Source: Candidatus Njordarchaeota archaeon
Lineage (GTDB): Archaea > Asgardarchaeota > Njordarchaeia > Njordarchaeales > JAHKLH01
Length of the DNA: 5,249 nt
Direction of reading: 5' to 3'
Assembly (NCBI GenBank): GCA_029856635.1
Contig: JAHKLH010000123.1
Span: forward strand, 1-5,249
Shown here one piece after another: positions 1 to 5,249 of the stretch. The position numbers were made by a program, and so were the translations under genes. The notes beneath the pieces were generated by a model. That model was not told the origin of the DNA. It made no database searches and saw nothing but the letters and a program-made list of their open reading frames with translations. How positions within the stretch are numbered: the stretch's first letter is position 1; each line of letters begins with the position of its first letter.

Positions 1-60
1 AAGCTTTTTTCATAATTAATCACGTATGGCATCATTTAATATCTAAAATTTAATGTATAG

Positions 61-89
61 AATATTTAATTTATGTTTATTTTTTATAG
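61..89 (+). promoter_or_regulatory. Two candidate archaeal TATA boxes for the two-gene unit
   Basis: AATATTTAAT at 61-70 would place transcription start near 92-93, giving a leader of about 20 nt that includes GTGAT. TTTATAGA at 83-90, centred near 86, would place the start near 113, at the ATG itself, giving a leaderless mRNA. Archaeal TATA boxes usually lie about 25-27 nt before the start. The region is so A/T-rich that chance matches are likely. The first box fits better with the ribosome-binding word. Confidence 0.4.
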
Positions 90-102
90 AAAAAAACATT
101 AA

Positions 103-107
103 GTGAT
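103..107 (+). promoter_or_regulatory. Shine-Dalgarno-like GTGAT for the large ATPase gene
   Basis: GTGAT matches the 3' half of the archaeal Shine-Dalgarno consensus GGAGGTGAT and ends 5 nt before the ATG at 113, a normal spacing. Its TGA is also the in-frame stop that rules out a start further upstream. It would be used only if transcription starts before about position 100. Confidence 0.5.
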
Positions 108-112
108 TATTT

Positions 113-3100
113 ATGTACCTCGAAATAGATGAGAAACACTGGAAAAAGATAATTAAACAAACTAAGAAAGTTTTTATTTCATCAATTGAGTACTGGGTTA
201 ATAAGAACGATGAAGTAGAGATAATCATAGTAGAGGTAATCAATAAAAACAAGAAATATGTTGCAATATCCCCAATTAGGATAACTAGAGTACCGAGACT
301 TCAGCCTCAAGTCTCGCATCTTATGAGGCAGGTTGATCCTGATAGGTGGTTCCTTGAGGAATTTGATCAATTTTTGACAGCACTTTGGGGCGAAAATATT
401 CCATTTATGGTTAAGGTTAGGAGATTTGACAATGAGATTTATTTGGTAATTGGAGCTATTGGTGAGGATAAGAATTATGATGATGTTAAGAGAAAAGCAT
501 TGGAAAATAGGGAAAAGTTGATTGCTGTTTTGAAATCAAGATTTCCTCAAGTTGAATATGAAAAATTAAAATTGGATAAAGCAAGGGAACTATTCCCAGA
601 AAATTATGATGAAAATATTGGGATTATACTTGGAATTCCCTCTAGACCAGCTAGAGTTCAGGAAGAGTTAAAAGAGGAAAGTGCCAAATATCACCTAGAA
701 ACTATATGGAGAGGATTACTTGAGTCAAATGCTGAAATAACAGTATTAGCTAAACCTATGAGTAGAAACGAAATAATCAATAGGATAATTAGGATAAGGA
801 AGTTGCTGTCAGATTTAGAATCGAGAATGCAGGGAACTGATGCGTGGACTTTTTATGTTTCATTACCAGCAGTATTCGCAGAAACTAGAATTTCTACGGC
901 ACAATTAGGGAAAACAACATATCATTCAATTGGGAGTAGTGTTGGACACAATGTGATGGAATCAAGATCTATTTCAATTGAGAAAATTAAAACGCATGTT
1001 TACCAAAAGCATTCAATTCATCAAAAATCACGCACTATAATTTTGCAAGCTCATCATTCTAAGAGTTTTCAAGTCTCTAAAGGATTTAGTTTTCAAGAAA
1101 TTACATCAGAAACGATAATGAAATCAAAAACATTCTCAATCCTAAGACATTATAGTGAAAGCGTTGGACGTGGGATTACTGCAACAATAACGTCAAGTTT
1201 TGGAAAATCCGTAGGTGAAACAGTTAGCAGAGGAGAAAGTATTGGAATAACTCATGGGGAAATAAAACAATATGGGATTACTCAACAAGTATCTGAGGGG
1301 TTAACAAGAGGATTCTCTTATCAACAAGGATTCTCACAAGGTATTCAATACAATTGGAGTAATTCCAGAATCATGAGCAAAACAATGAGATTTAATGAAA
1401 TTTACGGAGAAACATTGATGGCTGGGATTCAAACTGGAAAAACAATTACAAGAGGCTCAAGCTATTCTCATGTATTAACTCATGGAAGAATACAGACTTA
1501 TGGTGTCTCTCGAGCATGGTCCTATGGAAAAACAGCTACAATGATTAGAGGAGTTAATTTATTGAGAGAGTATGGCTGGAGTACTTTAAGGGGAATAACA
1601 AGAGAAATGACTAGAGGATTAGAAGTTAGTAGGGGCGAAACGGTAGGAGGATCGCAGGGAATTGCATTAAGTAAAAGCTTAACTGAAAGTGGAACATTTA
1701 CGGAAACACATGGAAAAGAAACTGGATGGAATGCTGGAGGAGGGGTAAGCTTCATAGCTCATGCTGAAGGTGGTTATCATGAAAGTTCATATGACTCATT
1801 TTCTCGCTCACATTCTTTGTCAAAATCTTTTGGAATGACAGAATCTCAGCGATGGATGTGGAGCAGATCATTCTCCCGAAGTGAATATTTATCTAAATCA
1901 ATCTCATCAATGCATCAGTGGGGATTTAGCAGAAGATTTGGATTCGCACATCAGTACCAACAAGGAATTGGAATTCAGTCTCAGTATCAAAGGGGAGTCT
2001 TTCAGTCCAAAGCATTGACATTTTCAGAGGAAGTAGGAAGAACATACTCTAATTCAATATCAGCATCATTCATGAGAACACAGCAATATGGGAAATCATA
2101 TCAATTTGGAATAGGAAGAGACATTACCGAGGGAATGGAAGTATCTCAGGGAAGGGCAATTAATTATCAACAATCATCAATGATCGGAAAAATTGAGCAG
2201 GAGCAAATAATTAGGAGCCGAGGAATAACTAATGTTTTTGGAATAAGCACGCAAGTAAGCAAAAGCAGATTTTCATCCTACGCTATCTCCAAAATGCAAT
2301 CATGGACTTTAAGTAGGAGCCGAGGATGGGAAATGAGAGTAATTAAAACCGTGGGAGAAACGAAGGGAATTAGCGAATCATACGCATTATCAGAGACCAA
2401 AGGATTTGCAAGGGGGAGAATAGAGACAAGAACTTCTGGAGAGACCATAGGAACTACAAAAGGAACATCAGAAACAACGGGGGTATCAAGTGGGATTACT
2501 AAGGGGGAGACTCTTGGTGAAACTCATGGAATTTCTAAAACTATTGGGGAATCACATTCTAAAGCAAGAACGGTATCAGACGCAATGGGGGTTGTTGAAG
2601 GTTTTGTTGTTGGGGCAACGCAAATGATTTCTGGTGGTATTGTTCCTGGATTAACATTATCTCACTCCAGACAATGGAAGAATGTTCTAATTGAGGGATT
2701 AGCTAGGTGGATTAGGAGACACGAATTGAGGTACGATCTTGGTAAGAATACTGGAATGTGGAATGTTTGTATTATTGTTTCTGGGGAAGATGCTAACAGG
2801 ATAGGAACAGTTTTATCTGGAGCATTGCGTGGACCATTAAGTGATCCAGAAACAATAAGATACTACATCCTAACAACCGATGAAGCTAAGAAACTAATTA
2901 ATTACGTTAGATTAGGAGTTTTTCCAGAAATTAAAGCAAGCAGGCATCCATTGAACAAGTATTTCTTTGCAACAGAATTAACAACTGAAGAATTAACAGC
3001 AGTTTCTCACTTCCCAAGAGTTGAGGTTAAAGGAATAAAGCTGGCTGAAGACATACCAATGATATTCCTGCAAACTCCGCCAGAATACAATGAGCAACCA

Positions 3101-4369
3101 AGGATAAAAATTGGCAGAATTGTGGATATCCACTTAGCAAAACCAAGCGAGTCAGTAGTAGAGTATCCAGTAAGAAAAATGAAACATATTTTAATTGCTG
3201 GAACAACAAGAAGCGGAAAAACAAATGCAGCAATGTGGCTAATTATTCAATTGTTAAAACATAACTTTGATGTAATTATCCTAGATTGGAAGAACACATG
3301 GAGACAACTAATTTACCACATCAATGATGATATTAATGCAAAAATCTTCACACTAGCAAAGCCAGAAGTATCACCTCTTATTGCAAATCCATTGAGACCG
3401 CCAGTAATTAATGACCATATTGTAGTCTCTCCTTTAATGTGGGCTGACATAGTATCAGAAATATTCGCTTATGCCTACGCACCGTTCCCAAGAAGCAGAA
3501 GCATTGTCAGGGAGGAATTAGAAAAATTATACATTGAGAAGGGAGTATTAGAAAATCATGGAAGGGAATTCGAGAACTACCCACTAATGTCAGAACTAGT
3601 TGAGAGAATCCTTAGAAGAATAGAAGAAACAGACATAAGTAAAGCTGGAAGAGGAGAAATAGAATCACTAAACGCAATACGCGCCCGATTGTGGGAATAT
3701 GCAAGTGAAGTAAACATATTACACAAGCAATTTTCAACTCAAAGAGTAGGAAAGAAAATAGAAGACTTAATCAAAGAGGAAGAAAAGGGAAAAGTAACAA
3801 TAATAGAAGCAGCAGGACTATGGGGACAACACAAAGCATTCATATTATCATGGATAGCAACATCAATATATGCATACCAAACAACATTAGCAAGACCTAG
3901 GAGAAAACCATTAGTAGTGGTTATTGAGGAGGCACAACATTTAATACCACCACAAACAATACTAAACCAAGTCCACATTTACGAAAGTATTTGGGAAACA
4001 ATGTTCAGAGAACTAGGAGAATACAACGTTTGGCTAATAGCAATAACACAAATGCCATCAAAACTACCACCATCAATTTTAGGAAACACACCAATGAAAA
4101 TAGTTCTAAACCTAGCAACAAGCGATGAGCAAGGAAGAGGAGACATCGACTTAGTGATGGAAAACATTGGACTAGATCCGAGATGGGATCATAGGCATGT
4201 TAAACGATTTATAACAAGACTTCCAACTGGATGGGCCATAGTTAAACTTGGCTATTGGGAGAAGCAGTATGATGCTTGGCCTTACTTGATTGCTTTTCCG
4301 AAAGTGATTTCAGATAATTATCCAACTGATGATGAGATAAAGAGAATCATGGGGATAAAGAATGAATGA
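113..4369 (+). CDS. HerA/VirB4-like P-loop ATPase with giant dyad-repeat insertion (1418 aa)
   Basis: Predicted DNA-translocating ATPase of the HerA/FtsK superfamily, closest in layout to VirB4/TraC-type proteins. Residues 1-250 resemble the VirB4-type N-terminal domain (FLEEFDQFLTALWG at 80-93, a helical stretch ending near 161). Residues 258-826 are a Gly/Ser/Thr-rich insertion with strict two-residue periodicity and a central Gly-rich tip (541-555). Residues 850-1000 form a linker (GMWNV at 881-885; LTTEEL at 956-961, then HFP at 966-968). The core has Walker A GTTRSGKT (1030-1037, K1036), an LDWKNTW strand end (1057-1063), NPLRPP (1092-1097), Walker B with E1272-E1273, and TQMPSKLP (1312-1319). 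The ATG at 113 is chosen because an in-frame TGA lies at 104-106 and GTGAT lies 5 nt upstream. No signal peptide or clear membrane helix is visible, so it is probably cytoplasmic or peripheral. Typical HerA is about 500-600 aa and VirB4 about 800 aa; the excess is the insertion. The ATPase assignment is firm. The role (DNA transfer, repair-like processing or defence) is inferred and unknown. Confidence 0.93.
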   Translation: MYLEIDEKHWKKIIKQTKKVFISSIEYWVNKNDEVEIIIVEVINKNKKYVAISPIRITRVPRLQPQVSHLMRQVDPDRWFLEEFDQFLTALWGENIPFMVKVRRFDNEIYLVIGAIGEDKNYDDVKRKALENREKLIAVLKSRFPQVEYEKLKLDKARELFPENYDENIGIILGIPSRPARVQEELKEESAKYHLETIWRGLLESNAEITVLAKPMSRNEIINRIIRIRKLLSDLESRMQGTDAWTFYVSLPAVFAETRISTAQLGKTTYHSIGSSVGHNVMESRSISIEKIKTHVYQKHSIHQKSRTIILQAHHSKSFQVSKGFSFQEITSETIMKSKTFSILRHYSESVGRGITATITSSFGKSVGETVSRGESIGITHGEIKQYGITQQVSEGLTRGFSYQQGFSQGIQYNWSNSRIMSKTMRFNEIYGETLMAGIQTGKTITRGSSYSHVLTHGRIQTYGVSRAWSYGKTATMIRGVNLLREYGWSTLRGITREMTRGLEVSRGETVGGSQGIALSKSLTESGTFTETHGKETGWNAGGGVSFIAHAEGGYHESSYDSFSRSHSLSKSFGMTESQRWMWSRSFSRSEYLSKSISSMHQWGFSRRFGFAHQYQQGIGIQSQYQRGVFQSKALTFSEEVGRTYSNSISASFMRTQQYGKSYQFGIGRDITEGMEVSQGRAINYQQSSMIGKIEQEQIIRSRGITNVFGISTQVSKSRFSSYAISKMQSWTLSRSRGWEMRVIKTVGETKGISESYALSETKGFARGRIETRTSGETIGTTKGTSETTGVSSGITKGETLGETHGISKTIGESHSKARTVSDAMGVVEGFVVGATQMISGGIVPGLTLSHSRQWKNVLIEGLARWIRRHELRYDLGKNTGMWNVCIIVSGEDANRIGTVLSGALRGPLSDPETIRYYILTTDEAKKLINYVRLGVFPEIKASRHPLNKYFFATELTTEELTAVSHFPRVEVKGIKLAEDIPMIFLQTPPEYNEQPRIKIGRIVDIHLAKPSESVVEYPVRKMKHILIAGTTRSGKTNAAMWLIIQLLKHNFDVIILDWKNTWRQLIYHINDDINAKIFTLAKPEVSPLIANPLRPPVINDHIVVSPLMWADIVSEIFAYAYAPFPRSRSIVREELEKLYIEKGVLENHGREFENYPLMSELVERILRRIEETDISKAGRGEIESLNAIRARLWEYASEVNILHKQFSTQRVGKKIEDLIKEEEKGKVTIIEAAGLWGQHKAFILSWIATSIYAYQTTLARPRRKPLVVVIEEAQHLIPPQTILNQVHIYESIWETMFRELGEYNVWLIAITQMPSKLPPSILGNTPMKIVLNLATSDEQGRGDIDLVMENIGLDPRWDHRHVKRFITRLPTGWAIVKLGYWEKQYDAWPYLIAFPKVISDNYPTDDEIKRIMGIKNE
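884..2590 (+). repeat. Protein-level dyad repeat: two-residue alternation over residues 258-826
   Basis: This part of the ATPase gene encodes about 285 consecutive two-residue units. Even-numbered residues are mostly G, S, T, Q or A. Odd-numbered residues are K, R, E, H, aromatic or aliphatic. By hand count 65 of 69 Gly are even (exceptions 513, 527, 543, 553), all 30 Lys are odd, and 35 of 39 Arg are odd. The register never slips, which would require indels in multiples of 6 bp to be favoured. There is no Pro and no Cys. In the last 41 even positions (746-826) only I770 is not G, S, T or A. The DNA itself is not a clean tandem repeat: the periodicity is in residue class, so it is old or strongly selected. 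The pattern suits extended beta-strands with one small-residue face. A helix or coiled coil would need 3.5-4-residue spacing. As I remember, related bacterial DUF87/VirB4-like proteins carry Ser/Gly-rich insertions at the same place, but I could not check this. Confidence 0.9.
1733..1777 (+). other. Gly-rich central segment (residues 541-555), putative hairpin tip
   Basis: This short segment reads AGGGVSFIAHAEGGY and lies at the centre of the dyad-repeat insertion. The proline-free stretch runs from 253 to 844, so its midpoint is 548.5, inside this segment. It holds three of the five or so places where glycines sit next to each other in the insertion, and two of its four odd-position glycines. 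Small and aliphatic residues replace the charged ones seen on both sides. I infer a turn or tip that reverses chain direction between two arms of nearly equal length (258-540 and 556-826). It could also be a docking or membrane-touching tip. Confidence 0.6.
3104..4312 (+). other. ATPase core domain of the large protein (about residues 998-1400)
   Basis: This is the RecA-like motor domain. A short beta segment, IKIGRIVDI (998-1006), leads into KHILIAG and the P-loop, where K1036 and T1037 should bind nucleotide phosphate and magnesium. The strand ending at D1058 matches the position after Walker A where HerA and VirB4 relatives have an acidic residue. A helical insertion (about 1100-1240) with NPLRPP at its start is typical of VirB4-type rather than minimal HerA proteins. 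Walker B ends in E1272-E1273, followed by AQHL, as in the EEAH form of HerA-like proteins. TQ at 1312-1313 is the expected sensor glutamine motif, followed by MPSKLPPSILGN. The final strand LPTGWAIV (1370-1377) matches the family pattern LP-x-G-x-A. All key catalytic positions look intact, so the motor should be active. Confidence 0.9.
4351..4356 (+). promoter_or_regulatory. Weak purine-rich ribosome-binding candidate before the small gene
   Basis: GGGGAT lies 5 nt before the ATG at 4362, inside the end of the ATPase gene. It departs from GGTGAT at one base. Because the two reading frames overlap by 8 bp, re-initiation by ribosomes ending the first gene is at least as likely as independent initiation here. 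Confidence 0.3.
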
Positions 4370-5147
4370 GGTTCATTTTAGTGACAGAGTTAAAGATCTC
4401 GCAATAGTATTAAGGCTTGAAGAAATTAAAGGAAACAAAGGATTAACAATCGCACAAGCAGTCGGAGCATCAAGAAAAATGAGACTAAGCATAAAGAAAG
4501 GAAAACACGTAATAAGCATAATAAAACAATATCCAATATATTTCAAACTGGTTAAAAGAAGAGGCGAAAAACCAAGAGTGTATCTCACAGCAGAAGGAAG
4601 AGAATTCGCAGATGCAATATTGAAACTAGAGACAAAACTAGACACTGCATACGTTCAAAAGAAAAACCCAGTGTCACCACTGTTCATAGGAGCAAACATA
4701 ATATACGCGTCAGAAAAACTAGGGATAAAAATAGCAAGAACACACTACTACACAATAAAAGTAACGTATTTGGACGAAGAAGGAAAACCAACAGAAGAAT
4801 GGAAAGCAAAAGAAATAATAGGATACATAAAATGCGTAGACAAAGAATGGAAGGAGGAAATACAACTGCCACCAAGAAGCATGAAGGAAATAATAAACGC
4901 ACCAAGAATAAGAACACTATTCAAAGTAGTAATAGAGGATTTAAAGAGGGCAAAGAAGCAGAGCATTCTCCTTACGAAAACAATAATAACAATACTATCA
5001 TTATACCCAATAATACCAGTGCAGATAATGAATCTGGGAGAAGCAAGAATAATAATTTGGAAAGGAAAACAAATATGCACAAAATGCCTAACAACAAACT
5101 GCATCCACACAACAAGAACAAAAACAATAATAAAACACATAATCTAA
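4362..5147 (+). CDS. Unrecognised winged-helix / putative zinc-knuckle protein (261 aa)
   Basis: I do not recognise this protein. Residues 7-90 read like a winged helix: a helix (8-23), a second (29-39), a recognition-type helix (46-63), then a basic wing (KRRGEKPRVYL at 65-75) and a closing helix (79-90). The middle (about 105-225) is a mixed alpha/beta stretch without a known motif. The C terminus has C239, C242, C247 and H249 spaced CX2CX4CXH, a likely metal-binding knuckle, followed by a basic tail. No membrane segment is evident. The ATG at 4362 is the first start after the large gene's coding end is reached, overlaps its stop by 8 bp, and implies translational coupling. The gene is unusually A- and C-rich with few T. 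Probable job, by inference from linkage only: DNA-binding adaptor, loader or regulator of the upstream ATPase. I see no nuclease motif. Confidence 0.85.
   Translation: MNEVHFSDRVKDLAIVLRLEEIKGNKGLTIAQAVGASRKMRLSIKKGKHVISIIKQYPIYFKLVKRRGEKPRVYLTAEGREFADAILKLETKLDTAYVQKKNPVSPLFIGANIIYASEKLGIKIARTHYYTIKVTYLDEEGKPTEEWKAKEIIGYIKCVDKEWKEEIQLPPRSMKEIINAPRIRTLFKVVIEDLKRAKKQSILLTKTIITILSLYPIIPVQIMNLGEARIIIWKGKQICTKCLTTNCIHTTRTKTIIKHII
4951..5108 (+). other. C-terminal region of the small protein with CX2CX4CXH motif
   Basis: The last third of the 261-aa protein has a hydrophobic core (LSLYPIIPVQIM, about 214-225) and then the motif C239-X2-C242-X4-C247-X-H249 near the end. Four potential metal ligands within 11 residues are tighter than most zinc ribbons, so this would be a small knuckle or part of a site shared with another subunit. 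Apart from one Cys in the middle of the protein, these are its only cysteines, which strengthens a metal-binding reading. Confidence 0.5.
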
Positions 5148-5249
5148 ACAATTCAACAAAACCCACTCATACAAACCACACATCCACATCCAAGAAACCT
5201 TCATTCAACATCAATAATCAGACTAAAAACTAGCAAAAACCTCACATAC
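5148..5249. other. Non-coding A/C-rich flank after the small gene
   Basis: This 102-nt stretch contains 33 C and only 3 G on the + strand (hand count) and is otherwise mainly A. There is no ATG, GTG or TTG on the + strand, no T-run that could act as an archaeal terminator, and no inverted repeat that I can see. On the minus strand one frame stays open from the window edge to a stop near 5201-5203 and could be the tail of a convergent gene, but 15 codons are too few to call. Confidence 0.6.

Larger units (their letters stand above)
1..112. other. Upstream intergenic leader
   Basis: Very A/T-rich. It has T-runs at about 5-10 and 79-85; the first could end transcription of a gene lying to the left. 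No complete gene fits here. Confidence 0.5.

Noticed and set aside
1..6. Window begins with AAGCTT, a HindIII site
   Set aside because: Could reflect a clone end but carries no biological information and may be chance.
1..35. Minus-strand ATG ATG at 30-35 opening a frame that runs to the window edge, possibly a divergent gene
   Set aside because: Only about 11 codons are visible, with no Shine-Dalgarno match before it. Sequence to the left of the window would decide.
884..2590. Insertion as coiled coil of SMC/Rad50 type
   Set aside because: The two arms and a central hinge resemble that layout, but there is no heptad pattern, Gly is abundant, and the period is two residues, which does not fit an amphipathic helix.
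884..2590. Insertion as a beta-solenoid, or as an assembly artefact
   Set aside because: There are no regular turns with Pro, Asp or Asn to mark solenoid coils. The DNA units are too diverged to be a tandem-repeat misassembly, and the frame stays open throughout.
4684..5166. Several minus-strand frames opposite the small gene, rich in Leu, Phe and Val
   Set aside because: They are antisense images of an A-rich gene and mimic membrane proteins only by composition. No motif or start signal supports them.
4799..5233. Open + strand frame of 144 codons overlapping the small gene and passing its stop
   Set aside because: The product is a monotonous N/K/T-rich string. The frame is open because the region is T-poor and stop codons need T. 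The winged-helix and cysteine motifs lie in the other frame.
5201..5248. Possible 3' end of a convergent minus-strand gene
   Set aside because: About 15 codons open at the edge are expected by chance.

Overview
The window is A+T-rich DNA, probably from an archaeon and most likely a thermophile of the Thermoproteota or a relative. This placement is inferred from arginine codons that are almost all AGA/AGG, heavy use of ATA for Ile, a GTGAT Shine-Dalgarno-like word just before the first gene, TATA-like boxes at archaeal spacing, and T-run rather than hairpin signals. No rRNA, tRNA, CRISPR array or insertion sequence is visible.

Layout: 1-112 is a short A/T-rich leader with promoter-like elements. 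113-4369 encodes one very large protein of 1418 aa. 4362-5147 encodes a 261-aa protein that overlaps it by 8 bp and is almost certainly co-transcribed. 5148-5249 is an A/C-rich stretch with no start codon on the + strand and no terminator, so the transcript probably runs out of the window.

The large protein is a HerA/VirB4-superfamily DNA-translocase-type ATPase. It has a VirB4/TraC-like N-terminal domain (about residues 1-250), a linker with the usual T-x-E-E-L and H-F-P elements (about 850-1000), and a P-loop core (about 998-1400) with Walker A at 1030-1037, Walker B ending in E1272-E1273 and a T-Q motif at 1312-1313. Between the N-terminal domain and the linker lies an insertion of about 570 residues, which is the main discovery candidate here. 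It alternates small/polar residues (even numbers) with bulky or charged residues (odd numbers), and the register does not slip from about residue 258 to 826. By hand count 65 of 69 glycines fall on even positions and all 30 lysines on odd positions. The 592 residues between P252 and P845 contain no proline, and their midpoint (548.5) falls inside a Gly-rich segment, 541-555. The simplest reading is a giant beta-hairpin: two extended arms of roughly 270-285 residues joined by a glycine-rich tip. If the ATPase is hexameric like its relatives, six hairpins could assemble into a long 12-stranded beta tube or fibre attached to a DNA pump.

The small protein has a winged-helix-like N-terminal domain and a C-terminal CX2CX4CXH putative zinc knuckle. 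It is unrecognised otherwise and is a plausible DNA-binding or loading partner. Together the two genes could be a DNA-transfer, DNA-processing or defence cassette, but the sequence does not show which. The window also has synonymous codon patches and an inversion of GC skew, which hint at a mosaic history.
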